Below the pieces are notes generated by a model that was not told the origin of the DNA, searched no databases, and saw only the letters and a list, made by a program, of their open reading frames with translations. The position numbers were made by a program, and so were the translations under genes. This document shows, one piece after another, positions 28,188 through 37,649 of a stretch of DNA of 64,000 nucleotides. This DNA comes from Prosthecobacter debontii (lineage in GTDB: Bacteria > Verrucomicrobiota > Verrucomicrobiia > Verrucomicrobiales > Verrucomicrobiaceae): NCBI RefSeq assembly GCF_900167535.1, contig NZ_FUYE01000020.1, forward strand, positions 47,709 to 111,708, given 5' to 3'. Numbering within the stretch: position 1 is the first letter of the stretch; each line of letters begins with the position of its first letter.

Positions 28188-29647
28188 GCCAGCAACTCCG
28201 ACACCACACGTGCAGCGGGGTTTTCGACGAGCACTTGTTCGGTGCCATTTCGCTTGTAGCTGAGCTTCTTGGCATCGAGACCAAAGAGGTGCAGCAAGGT
28301 GGCGTGATAGTCATAGTGGTTCACCACCTTTTCCACGGCATGGTGACCAAATTCATCCGTGGCCCCGTGGACATGACCGGCCTTAAACCCACCGCCTGCC
28401 ACCCACATGCTGAAGCCGTAGGTATTGTGATCCCGGCCCACGGTGGCACGACCGCTGGCACCTGCTCGGTTTTGAATCACTGGCAAGCGCCCCATTTCAC
28501 CGCCCCAGTGGACGATGGTGGAATCCAGGAGGCCCCGCTGTTTCAGATCCAGAACCAAAGCGGCCGCAGGCTGATCCACCTGCTCACAGGCTTTGGGCAA
28601 ACTGGTGAGGATGCTGCTGTGATGATCCCAAGTCTGGTTACCCGTGAAGATGGAAACAAAACGCACGCCTCGCTCCACCAAGCGCCGAGCAATCAGGCAC
28701 CGCTTACCAAACTCTTCGGTAGCCGGTTTATCGATACCGTAGAGCTTCTTCGTCGCTTCACTCTCACCACTGATATCGAGAGCTTCTTTCGCAGCCGTTT
28801 GCATGCGAGCTGCCAGTTCGAAACTCTGAATGCGTGCCTCCAAGTCGGTCTCTCCCGGCCGGGCGTCTGCATGCTCTCGATTCAGACGCTGTACAAAATT
28901 GAGATAGCGCGTTTGCGCCTCGCCCTTTAGGGACATTGGGGGATCGAGATTGAGAATGCGTGGCTCCTTGGAGCGCACGACGGTGCCCTGGTAAACCGAG
29001 GGTAACCAGCCGTTGCTGAAGTTGTCCACGCCCAGCACCGGCAGGCCGCGCGGATCTGTCAAAGCCACGTAGGCAGGTAGATCTTGGTTATCACTGCCCA
29101 GGCCGTACGTGATCCAGCTCCCCAGGGTGGGTCTGCCGCCGACGATCTGGCCATTCATCAAGGCATAGATGGACTGACCGTGATTGTTCACTCCGGTATG
29201 CATCGAACGGATCAGCGTCATTTCATCCGCGATACTCCCCATGTGGGGCACTAGGTCACTCATCTCGATGCCACTCTCACCCCGCGGGCGGAATTTCCAC
29301 TGAGGTCCCATCACCTCACGGCTGGCACCTGCCGCATCGTCATACTTCACCTCACCCGGAAAGTCTTTGCCATCCAGCTTCATCAGCTCGGGTTTCGGCT
29401 CGAACATGTCAATGTGACTCGGCCCGCCCTGCATGAACATGGAGATCATGGCTTTGGCCTGACCAAAGCCATGAGCAGGTTTGGGAGTGAGATCGAAATG
29501 CTGCGGCTGTCCTCCCGCCAAAGCAGGGTTGGCCAGGAGTCCTTCGCGTTGCAGGAGCGATGCCAGAGCAATGCCGCCAATGCCATAAGCACTGCGGTGC
29601 AGCCATTCACGACGGCTAAGGGAAGACGCAGGAAGCGTGACACACAT
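28184..29647 (-). CDS. DUF1501 family exported protein
   Basis: 487 residues from ATG 29647; a TTG 15 bases upstream is also in frame. Signal region with Arg pair in SRREWLHRSAYGIGGIAL. Family blocks: AMISMFMQGGPSHIDMFEPK, NHGQSIYALMNGQ, CLIARRLVERGVRFVSIF, TIVHWGGEMGRLP and GRDHNTYGFSMWVAGGG. It is closer in length and in the GRDHN...FSMW block to the copy at 2050-3474 than to the one at 23294-24622. It follows the largest DUF1553 gene of the block by 42 bases and overlaps the WD40 gene. Confidence 0.87.
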   Translation of the reverse strand: MCVTLPASSLSRREWLHRSAYGIGGIALASLLQREGLLANPALAGGQPQHFDLTPKPAHGFGQAKAMISMFMQGGPSHIDMFEPKPELMKLDGKDFPGEVKYDDAAGASREVMGPQWKFRPRGESGIEMSDLVPHMGSIADEMTLIRSMHTGVNNHGQSIYALMNGQIVGGRPTLGSWITYGLGSDNQDLPAYVALTDPRGLPVLGVDNFSNGWLPSVYQGTVVRSKEPRILNLDPPMSLKGEAQTRYLNFVQRLNREHADARPGETDLEARIQSFELAARMQTAAKEALDISGESEATKKLYGIDKPATEEFGKRCLIARRLVERGVRFVSIFTGNQTWDHHSSILTSLPKACEQVDQPAAALVLDLKQRGLLDSTIVHWGGEMGRLPVIQNRAGASGRATVGRDHNTYGFSMWVAGGGFKAGHVHGATDEFGHHAVEKVVNHYDYHATLLHLFGLDAKKLSYKRNGTEQVLVENPAARVVSELLA

Positions 29648-29689
29648 AATGAAACAGGGCAAAAAGTTCAGGCAAGAGCGCCATACGGA

Positions 29690-32341
29690 TCAATCCACAT
29701 ACAGGAAGGCATTGGAACTGAGCAAGGCATGACACAGAGCTGCAAGGCCTAACAAAGCAGGATCTGCATCCTTCTTCTCCGGAGCCGCAGCCACGTGCTC
29801 CAACTTGGCGGGATGGCTTTTGTAATGCTCCGTCTGAGCCTTGACCAAGGCCATCGCCTCAAGCTGATCCGACATGCTCGGACTGCGGCTAAAGCTGAGC
29901 TCCCAAGCACGCTGGACTTGCTTCTCCAAGTCTGGCCCCGCTTCACGCTGCACACGCAGAGCCAGATCCTGTGCATGCTCACGCATGTATCCATTGTTCA
30001 TGAGCAGCAGACTCTGAGGGCTGACCGTCGTCACCGGACGGCTCGCGCAGTTGGGATCCGTCATGGCCGGTGCATCGAAGGTGGCAAACATCTCCAGCGG
30101 TGTGCTGCGGCGAGCCTGCACATAGATGCTGCGCCGATATTCCTCACCCTCCAAAGTGACAAACTTTCCAGTCTGGCGGCCTGCGGCATCACGAGTGTCG
30201 ATGCCAATGACGATTTGTCCTTCTTCGTTGAAGGTCACAGGAACAGGCTGCCCACCTAACTTAGGATTCAACTTGCCAGAAACAGCCAAGAAAGAATCCC
30301 TCAGGGTCTCAGCTTCTAAACGCAGAACATTCATGCGGCTGAGCAGTCGATTATCCGGGTCAATCCGCTCCCGCTCCGCATCCCGTAATGAGGACTGGCG
30401 ATAGGTGGTGCTGGATAGAATCAAATGATGCAGCTTCTTCAGGCTCCAACCCTGACGCATGAACTCACTGGCCAGCCAATCGAGCAGTTCGGGGTGGCTC
30501 GGACGCTCGCCCAATTGGCCGAAGTCATCCGGTGTATTGACGATCCCTTTACCAAAGTGACGCTTCCAAACTTGATTGACGATCACCCGTGCCAAAAGCG
30601 GGTGTTTCCCGTCTGTCAGTGAATTGGCAAACGCAAGGCGACGTCCTGTCGTCGGTAAGTTAGACGCTTTTTCTGGCACCTCAATTTCGCGCTGCCCTGC
30701 CAAGACGGTGAGGTCACCAGGCTTCACCTTATCCTTAGGCTGCTCGATATCTCCGCGATGGAACACAAAGGTAGCGGGCACCAATTCTGGCTTGAGGGGC
30801 AGCTCGTCAAAGGCCTGGAGAAACTCCTCCTTCGGCTTCGTCGCACGGACTGCAGCAGCTTCCTCGGCCATCTTCTTCAAGGTGTCTGCATGCTTGGTCT
30901 TATAAGTCGTATCGTAAAGGTAAAGCGAACCAGAGCTCAACTTAGCCACTCGTGGATACTTCTTCAGCAAGGCCAAATGCTCAGGGGTGCGCTTCTTAAC
31001 CTCCGTGCGATAAGCCGTGCGCAGGGATTCACGGTCTTTTTCCTCGGCCTTGGCCACCTCTTTTTCCAACACTTCCGTGATAAACTCCTCCGTCTTCGCG
31101 GCACGCGCTGCATCCAGTTTTTTAGCCTCCACTTCGATCTTATCTCCCGCAGCCCGCTCTTCATCGGTTAATAGCGAGACAAGGCGTCCGTTGGGCACTC
31201 TCCACTTCGTCGTATTGAAGCCCGGCTCGAACACTGCCCGCAGACGGTAGTAGTCCGCTTGGCTGATCGGGTCATAACGATGATCATGGCATTGGGCACA
31301 GCCAATCGTCATGCCATAGAAGGCCGTGCTGACGATCTTGATGGTATCCGCAATGGTGGAGTTTTGAGCCACCTTATCATTCATCGCACCCGTGCCGTCT
31401 GCAGCCATGCGCAAGAAGCCGGTGGCGGTGATCTTCTCGATGGCCTCCGCACTGAGATTCTTATGCGGTTGGGGCACCATCTCATCCCCAGCGATTTGCT
31501 CACGCACGAATTGATCGAAGGGTTTGTCCTTGTTGAGCGAGTTGATGACGTAGTCGCGATACTTGTAAGCCCACTTACGCTCCAGGTCCTTGTCCGTGTA
31601 GCCGTCGCTATCCGCATAGCCAGCGATATCCAGCCAATGACGCCCCCAGCGCTCGCCATAGGCGGGGCTGGCTAACAAACGCGTGATCGCTTCATCGTAG
31701 GCTTGCTGAGGAGCCTTCACATAAGCCGCGACAAAAGCCTGAGCTTCCTCAGGAGTTGGAGGCAACCCCGTCAGATCAAAGCTGAGGCGGCGAATCAAGG
31801 TGACAGGGTCAGCTTCAGGAGAGAATGACAATTGGTTAGCCGCTTGTTTATCGGCAATGAAAGCGTCGATCGGATTGGTGATCGCCACTTTCACGGCAGG
31901 CACCTTCGGACGTTGGATGGGCTGGATGGACCACCAGGCGCGTTCTTCATCGGTAAAGGCATGCTCAGGCCCAAGCGTCTCGGGCTCCGGGCGGATGGTT
32001 TTAGCCCCTTGCGCGATCCATTGCTCAATGAGAGCGATCTCCGTGGCTTTCAGCTTCGATTTGCCTTTCGGCATCTCGCCTGACTGCACCATCTTCAGCA
32101 GATGACTCTCTGCAGCCTTCCCAGGCACAATCGCCGGACCTTCATCACCACCTTTGAGGAGAAAGCGCGTGAGGCGCACATCCAGCCCGCCTTTCACCTC
32201 TCCTTCCTCACCATGACAATGGAAGCACTGGGCCTTGAGAATCGGGCGGATGTGTTTCTCAAAGGTGATGGTCCCAGACGCGCCAGAGGCAGCGAGCGGG
32301 GCCAAGACCAAGAAACTGAGGGATACAGCGAGTGAATGCAT
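29690..32341 (-). CDS. Exported PSCyt1-DUF1549-DUF1553 cytochrome-type protein
   Basis: 883 residues with a signal peptide (1-22). PSCyt1 haem motif CFHCH at 39-43, followed by EVKGGLDVRLTRFLLKGGDEGPAIVPG split by the usual turns. DUF1549 occupies about 155-365 with RWGRHWLDIAGYADSDGY and a second motif CAQCH at 348-352. A charged helical segment (about 385-470, many Glu/Lys/Ala) precedes DUF1553 (LARVIVNQVWKRHFGKGIV...LLSSNAFLYVD). Unlike the copy at 3495-6644 it has no LamG insertion. It is the first gene of the six-gene minus-strand block; the kinase pair upstream ends 85 bases away. Confidence 0.88.
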   Translation of the reverse strand: MHSLAVSLSFLVLAPLAASGASGTITFEKHIRPILKAQCFHCHGEEGEVKGGLDVRLTRFLLKGGDEGPAIVPGKAAESHLLKMVQSGEMPKGKSKLKATEIALIEQWIAQGAKTIRPEPETLGPEHAFTDEERAWWSIQPIQRPKVPAVKVAITNPIDAFIADKQAANQLSFSPEADPVTLIRRLSFDLTGLPPTPEEAQAFVAAYVKAPQQAYDEAITRLLASPAYGERWGRHWLDIAGYADSDGYTDKDLERKWAYKYRDYVINSLNKDKPFDQFVREQIAGDEMVPQPHKNLSAEAIEKITATGFLRMAADGTGAMNDKVAQNSTIADTIKIVSTAFYGMTIGCAQCHDHRYDPISQADYYRLRAVFEPGFNTTKWRVPNGRLVSLLTDEERAAGDKIEVEAKKLDAARAAKTEEFITEVLEKEVAKAEEKDRESLRTAYRTEVKKRTPEHLALLKKYPRVAKLSSGSLYLYDTTYKTKHADTLKKMAEEAAAVRATKPKEEFLQAFDELPLKPELVPATFVFHRGDIEQPKDKVKPGDLTVLAGQREIEVPEKASNLPTTGRRLAFANSLTDGKHPLLARVIVNQVWKRHFGKGIVNTPDDFGQLGERPSHPELLDWLASEFMRQGWSLKKLHHLILSSTTYRQSSLRDAERERIDPDNRLLSRMNVLRLEAETLRDSFLAVSGKLNPKLGGQPVPVTFNEEGQIVIGIDTRDAAGRQTGKFVTLEGEEYRRSIYVQARRSTPLEMFATFDAPAMTDPNCASRPVTTVSPQSLLLMNNGYMREHAQDLALRVQREAGPDLEKQVQRAWELSFSRSPSMSDQLEAMALVKAQTEHYKSHPAKLEHVAAAPEKKDADPALLGLAALCHALLSSNAFLYVD

Positions 32342-32426
32342 CGGAAGCGGGGGAGCAGCGTAATCTACGCCGTCCGCCTCGCTTTTTATAATCCTGGGTT
32401 AGACTTGGTCACATTAGGATGTCTTT

Positions 32427-34400
32427 TCAGCCCAAAAGTGCGGCCAACTTCTCCCGGATCGCTTCGACCGTAAAAGGTTTCTGGATAAAGGCTGTAGGCA
32501 CCCCCTCCTCCAGCAAGTCCAGAGCCTGGTGGGAGGAGTAGCCGCTCATCATGATGATAGGCAGGCGCGGCATGCGCTCGCGCACTAGCTTATAGACTTC
32601 ACGACCATCCAAATTCGGCATGGTCAGATCCAGCAAGACCACACGGTAGTTCACCGCCTGGCGCAGGATTTTCTCCAGGCCGCGCATGCCGTCCTCTGCC
32701 AGCTCGACCTGGAACCCGAGGTGACAGAGCACCGCGTGGGCCGCAGCACGGATGGCGGCTTCGTCATCGACAATCAAGGCATGCCCTGTCGCCAACCAAC
32801 CGGAGGATTCATGATAGGACGGTGGAGTCGGCATCTCGGGTTCCACCAAAGCCGGGAGATAGATGCGGAATGTGCTGCCCGCACCGGCGATACTCTCCAC
32901 CGCGAGGTCTCCACCATGGCTACGGATGATGCCCAGCACGGCGGCTAAGCCGAGCCCACGACCGGTAAACTTAGTGGTGTAAAAGGGATCAAAAATCCGG
33001 GCCTGCACATCCTGGGGCATGCCTTCACCGGTATCCTTGACCTCGATCATCAGGTAATCTCCTTCGGGCAAGGTGTTACCACTCCGGCAGAGATCGAGTT
33101 GGGCCTGCGGCACATGTAGGTAGCGGGTCTTCAGCTTGATCTTGCCGGGCAGATCTTGCAGGGATTCAGAGGCATTGATCACGAGGTTCATGATCACTTG
33201 CTGAAGCTGGCTGCGGTCGCCCTGGACCTTGGGCACCGTCTCACCGAGATCGAGTGAGAGCAGGGCTTTCTTACTGATGGCCGTGGTCAGGAGCTGAATG
33301 GTATCCCGAGTGAGTAAATTGATGCACAAGGGCTCCTTAACCACTCTGCTCTTCCCTGCATAGGCCAGCATCTGGCTACAGAGTTCCGCAGCCCGCTCTG
33401 CCGAGCCCTGAATGTCCATCAGGCTTTTCATCACGGGGGAGTCCTTGGTCACATAGGTCTTAGCCAGGGATGTGTTCATGGTCACCACCGTCAGCAGATT
33501 GTTAAAATCATGAGCGATGCCCGCTGCCAAGACGCCAAGGCTCTCCAGGCGTTGGGTCTCCTGCATCTTGGTTTCCAAACGTCGCCGCTCTTCCATGATC
33601 TGGCGGCTCTGCGTGCAATCCCGGAAGACGATCACACAACCGGTGATCTGGTTTGCATCGTCGCGTATGGGCGAGATGCTGTCGTCCACCGGGATGCGCC
33701 GACCTTCACGGGAGCGGAGATACTTCCCCTCGCCCAGGTGAATGGTCACCCCCGTGCGCATTGCTTCGGAGTAAGCGGCAAAGGTTTCATTCACCTCCGC
33801 CTCACCGTAAACCGGATAAATCTCCTCCAATAGACGCCCCACGGCTTCTGACTTGGTCCAGCCGGTCACCATCTCCGCGAGAGGATTGATCAAAGTGACA
33901 CAGCGCTGGTCATCGGTCGCAATGATGCCGTCTCCGATGCTGCTCAGCGTGGTTGACAGCCAACGTTCCACCTTGTGCAAGCGCGTCTCTGCCCGGTGCC
34001 GGTAGAGCGCCATCTCAATCGTTGCTCGCAGCTCCCTCTCATCAAAGGGCTTCAAGACATAACCAAAAGGTTCGGCCTGCCCCGCACGACGCAGAGTCGT
34101 CTCATCCGCGTGAGCGGTAACAAAGACCACCGGCACATCGGAGACTCGGCGCAGGGCACTGGCCACATCCACACCATCCACCCCGTCCCGCAGATGGATG
34201 TCCATCAGCACGAGGTCCACCGCTTGGCCCGTGATGGCTGTCAGAGCTTCCTCGCCACTATCCGAGATCCCACAGACGACATAGCCCATTTTCGTGAGCC
34301 GCTCTTCCAGATCCATGGCCACGAGACTCTCATCCTCCACCACAAACACCCGCAAAGGTTCAGAGGCGGAGGGCGCAGCATCGCGGGAGACAGACATCAT
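32427..34400 (-). CDS. Hybrid histidine kinase REC-PAS-HisKA-HATPase-REC
   Basis: 657 residues, no membrane segment. Receiver 1 at about 16-132 with phospho-acceptor D67 (LVLMDIHL) and K117 in LKPF; a PAS domain at about 145-265; a HisKA region with H297 in GIAHDFNNLL; an HATPase with N405/N409 (IMNLVINASES), G-box DTGEGMP and GRGLGLAAVLG; and receiver 2 at about 540-657 with D591 (VLLDLTMPNLDG). The GIAHDFNN type of kinase often passes phosphate to its own C-terminal receiver. The N-terminal receiver may take phosphate from the upstream kinase gene, 21 bases away, making a two-kinase relay. No DNA-binding output domain exists here or next door. Confidence 0.9.
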   Translation of the reverse strand: MMSVSRDAAPSASEPLRVFVVEDESLVAMDLEERLTKMGYVVCGISDSGEEALTAITGQAVDLVLMDIHLRDGVDGVDVASALRRVSDVPVVFVTAHADETTLRRAGQAEPFGYVLKPFDERELRATIEMALYRHRAETRLHKVERWLSTTLSSIGDGIIATDDQRCVTLINPLAEMVTGWTKSEAVGRLLEEIYPVYGEAEVNETFAAYSEAMRTGVTIHLGEGKYLRSREGRRIPVDDSISPIRDDANQITGCVIVFRDCTQSRQIMEERRRLETKMQETQRLESLGVLAAGIAHDFNNLLTVVTMNTSLAKTYVTKDSPVMKSLMDIQGSAERAAELCSQMLAYAGKSRVVKEPLCINLLTRDTIQLLTTAISKKALLSLDLGETVPKVQGDRSQLQQVIMNLVINASESLQDLPGKIKLKTRYLHVPQAQLDLCRSGNTLPEGDYLMIEVKDTGEGMPQDVQARIFDPFYTTKFTGRGLGLAAVLGIIRSHGGDLAVESIAGAGSTFRIYLPALVEPEMPTPPSYHESSGWLATGHALIVDDEAAIRAAAHAVLCHLGFQVELAEDGMRGLEKILRQAVNYRVVLLDLTMPNLDGREVYKLVRERMPRLPIIMMSGYSSHQALDLLEEGVPTAFIQKPFTVEAIREKLAALLG

Positions 34401-34421
34401 AGGCAGATGATAAGGCAGGCT

Positions 34422-36671
34422 TTAAATATCAAAAGTAATCTCAACACAACATCCGGGGCTGTCCGACAAGAATAAAATCTTCGCCCGCAATTGATGGCTC
34501 AGGGAGCGCACCAACCTTAGTCCGAGGGTGCGGGGTCGTGAAGAATCCGGATCCGGGGCTAAGCCAGGGCCATCATCCGCCACTCTCAGCCGCATGCGAG
34601 AGTCTTCCGCAGGCTCCAGAGACACACAAATTGTGCCGGATGTCCGGTCTTTAAACGCGTGCTTGAAAGCGTTGGTGATGAGTTCGGTCGCGATCAGCCC
34701 TAACGGCACCGCTTTATCCAAATCCAGCTCCACATCTTCACACCGGGTCTCCAGACGGATGTTTTTGCCCCCATCCGCCTGCCCTCGGATCAGCAAGCCT
34801 GCGAGTTCCTTCACATGCGCGCCGAAGTTAATGGTGGAAAGATTGCCAGATCGATACAGCCGGTCATGCACCATCGCCATGGCGTGAATGCGCGTCTGGC
34901 AGTCTTTGAAAATCTCAACATCTGCCGAGTCGTGCAAAGAAGCGGTCTGCAACTGCAAGAGACTGGAGATGATCTGCATGTTGTTTTTCACCCGATGGTG
35001 AATCTCCCGCAGCAGCACTTCTTTTTCTTCGAGCGACGCGCGGATTTTTTCAGCAGCATACTTCCGCTCGGTGATGACCTCCGTAAACATCACCACGCCA
35101 CCGATCTCCCCACTCACCTGGAACCAAGGCCGCACCTCCCAGCGCAGCCATTCCTGCCGGCCATCATGACGGACAAACATATCCTCCTCACGGCTCTCCA
35201 CCTCTCCGGCTAGGCAACGACTATGGATCGTGCGCCACTCGCCACCGATCTCCGGAAAAATATCGTAATGGCACCGTCCCACCAAGCTGGAGGAATCCAA
35301 ATGATAGTCTTCCACCCAGCGGCGGCTGGCCGCAACGTAGCACATCTCCATATCAAACATGGCCACGGCCGCCGGTGTATGTTCGATGAGCAAGCGAAGC
35401 TGCTCCTGCTGATGCTTCAGCACCTGCTCAGCCTCATGACGCTGAGTGATGTCTTCGATCTGGGAGATGAAATAAGCCGGTGATCCATCCCGCTCTCGGA
35501 CCAGCGAGGCGGTAAGAAGAATCCACACCACCCGCCCCTCGCGATGGATGTAGCGTTTCTCCATTTGGTAATGGGTGACGTCTCCCCGAATCAAACGCTG
35601 GACATTGTCCAGATCCTTACTCAGGTCTTCGGGATGAGTGATGTCTTGGAAGGTGAGCTTGAGCAGTTCTTTTTCCGAATAACCAACGATATCACAGACG
35701 GCTTTATTGACCGCCATCCAGGTTCCGTCAGGCTCCAAGAGAGCCAACCCGACGGCAGAGTATTCAAAGGCATGACGGAAGCGCTCTTCACTTTCATGCA
35801 GCCCCGCCTCCACCATCACCTGCTGTGTGATATCCGCATTCGTTCCCAGCATACGCACGGGGTTACCTTCAGAGTCCCACTGCACCAGACCCTTGGCCTG
35901 AATGTAGTGCGTCGAGCCGTCCTGCCAGAGGATGCGGAAAACGGTGTCAAAAGTGGCTTTGCCCGCCAGGGCCTCCTGAAGAGCAGAGGCGACCATTTTT
36001 TGATCGTCGGGATGAACCATCTTTCGCCAGACTTCAAAGGTCAGCTCCGTATCGCTCTCCTTAATGCCATAAATCCGGCGCATCTGTTCGTCCCAATTTA
36101 ATGAGCTGTCCGTGAGGTTCCAATCCCAGATGCCGATTTTGGCGGCCTGGGTCGCCAGATGCAGACGGCGGGACATGTTTTCCAGTTGTTGTGCAGCCTG
36201 TTGAACGTCTGTGATGTCTCGCCCCTCCGGAACGATGAAAATCACCTTCCCGGTGTCATCGCACACCGGCCTGAGTGAAAAATCCACGACTCGAGGACTT
36301 CCGTCCGCAGCAACATACTCCATTTCATGCCGCACAGGCTGCCCTTGAGCGGCCCGTTGGATGCTCTTGCGCAGGCGTTCCCGCTGCTTCTCAGAGTGCT
36401 TCCACCAGGGACACTCCCAGAAGGGTTTACCGATCACCTCGTGAGCTTGAACTGCCCCAGCCTCTAGAGAGGATTGATTGGTCTCCAGAAGAATCCCCTC
36501 AGGCGTGAGCAACCCCATGAACTGCAAGGCATGGTCGAAGATGATGCGTAACCGTTTTTCTCTCTCCACCAGTTCTCCGTCACTCACAGAGGCCCCCACC
36601 CCCTCAGCATGGGATCGATCATAAAAAGCAGAATAAACCCCGGGCGGGGAATCGGGAGACGTTGAACTCAT
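34422..36671 (-). CDS. Soluble multi-PAS histidine kinase of the HisKA_2/HWE type
   Basis: 749 residues without membrane segments. Four PAS domains are visible at about 40-155, 170-285 (a PAS_3 type, [16 protein letters not shown]), 295-410 and 425-540. The dimerisation part reads [20 protein letters not shown] (about 553-572) with the acceptor His in HRVKNN, typical of HisKA_2 kinases; the ATPase part includes [16 protein letters not shown] and DDGPGL. Such kinases often sense light, oxygen or redox state through PAS cofactors and signal to stand-alone receivers. AAGG lies ahead of the ATG. It is the first gene of a two-gene operon with the hybrid kinase and diverges from the methyltransferase gene. 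Confidence 0.9.
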   Translation of the reverse strand: MSSTSPDSPPGVYSAFYDRSHAEGVGASVSDGELVEREKRLRIIFDHALQFMGLLTPEGILLETNQSSLEAGAVQAHEVIGKPFWECPWWKHSEKQRERLRKSIQRAAQGQPVRHEMEYVAADGSPRVVDFSLRPVCDDTGKVIFIVPEGRDITDVQQAAQQLENMSRRLHLATQAAKIGIWDWNLTDSSLNWDEQMRRIYGIKESDTELTFEVWRKMVHPDDQKMVASALQEALAGKATFDTVFRILWQDGSTHYIQAKGLVQWDSEGNPVRMLGTNADITQQVMVEAGLHESEERFRHAFEYSAVGLALLEPDGTWMAVNKAVCDIVGYSEKELLKLTFQDITHPEDLSKDLDNVQRLIRGDVTHYQMEKRYIHREGRVVWILLTASLVRERDGSPAYFISQIEDITQRHEAEQVLKHQQEQLRLLIEHTPAAVAMFDMEMCYVAASRRWVEDYHLDSSSLVGRCHYDIFPEIGGEWRTIHSRCLAGEVESREEDMFVRHDGRQEWLRWEVRPWFQVSGEIGGVVMFTEVITERKYAAEKIRASLEEKEVLLREIHHRVKNNMQIISSLLQLQTASLHDSADVEIFKDCQTRIHAMAMVHDRLYRSGNLSTINFGAHVKELAGLLIRGQADGGKNIRLETRCEDVELDLDKAVPLGLIATELITNAFKHAFKDRTSGTICVSLEPAEDSRMRLRVADDGPGLAPDPDSSRPRTLGLRLVRSLSHQLRAKILFLSDSPGCCVEITFDI

Positions 36672-36818
36672 TGGAACCTTGCCAATAGGACACTCTTACC
36701 ATGCCACGTCAGCCGCAGATGCACAATAAGGCTCTGCCCGATCTCGCCATTTGTCGCACTTTCCTACACAGCACGTTTCTGCGTGGACCGCCCTCGGGAG
36801 ATGCGCTATGCCCACCTC

Positions 36819-37610
36819 ATGCAGATCACCAGTGCCAGCAATGAGAAAATCAAACATGCCAAACGCGTGCGCGAAGGGAAAGAGCCAGGCCTCATCTTCA
36901 TCGAGGGGCTTCGTCTCGCAGAGGAGGCGTTTCGCTCCGCGCTCACCATCGAAATGGCGTTTTCATTGTCCGGCAGCGAGCTCTCCCCTGCTTTGAGCCA
37001 GACTCTCGATCAGCAGCAGATTCCGGTCTTTGAGGTCACCCCAGACATCATGCGGGCGCTGGGAGACACCGTGCAGCCGCAGGGCATCATCCTACTGGCA
37101 CAGCGGCCTGTGGCGAATTTGACTCCCGACCACAGCCTGGAGTCTTCGCTTTGGCTCGGGCTCGATCGACTTCAAGACCCGGGGAATGTGGGCACTCTCC
37201 TGCGGACGGCGGAGGCGGCTGGAGTGACCGGCATCGTGGCCCTGAAGGGATGCGCGGATGCCTATGCCCCGAAAGTGCTGCGGAGCGCCATGGGTTCCGC
37301 CTTCCGCCTTCCGATTCAGGCCAACGCCTCAGCGGAGACCTTGACCTCCTTTCAGAAGGCTGGCGTCAAAGTCGTCGTTGCCGCAGGAGACGGCGAGATG
37401 GACTACGATCGTTATGACTGGACCCAGTCCACGCTTCTTTTGTTAGGCAATGAAGGCCGCGGCGTCGCGCCTGAGTTGATGCAGCAGAGCGATGTGCGTC
37501 TGCGCATCCCGATGCAGGCCGGAGTGGAGTCTCTGAATGTCGCTGCGGCAGGAGCCGTGATGCTCTTCGAAGCAGCTCGTCAACGCCGCCTCAAAACCGC
37601 CACCGCATGA
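36819..37610 (+). CDS. SpoU/TrmH family RNA 2'-O-methyltransferase
   Basis: About 263 residues from ATG 36819 (ATG 36801 adds six residues and is also possible). The N-terminal substrate-binding part starts MQITSASNEKIKHAKRVREG. The knotted SPOUT domain shows all three motifs: LDRLQDPGNVGTLLRTAEA, LLLGNEGRGVAPEL and IPMQAGVESLNVAAAGAVML. The enzyme methylates a ribose 2'-OH in 23S rRNA or tRNA; the exact site cannot be read from sequence. It is monocistronic, between two minus-strand gene groups. Confidence 0.9.
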   Translation: MQITSASNEKIKHAKRVREGKEPGLIFIEGLRLAEEAFRSALTIEMAFSLSGSELSPALSQTLDQQQIPVFEVTPDIMRALGDTVQPQGIILLAQRPVANLTPDHSLESSLWLGLDRLQDPGNVGTLLRTAEAAGVTGIVALKGCADAYAPKVLRSAMGSAFRLPIQANASAETLTSFQKAGVKVVVAAGDGEMDYDRYDWTQSTLLLLGNEGRGVAPELMQQSDVRLRIPMQAGVESLNVAAAGAVMLFEAARQRRLKTATA

Positions 37611-37649
37611 GCTGGACGGCCCGCCGATGACTCGTTGCGTTGACCCTTC

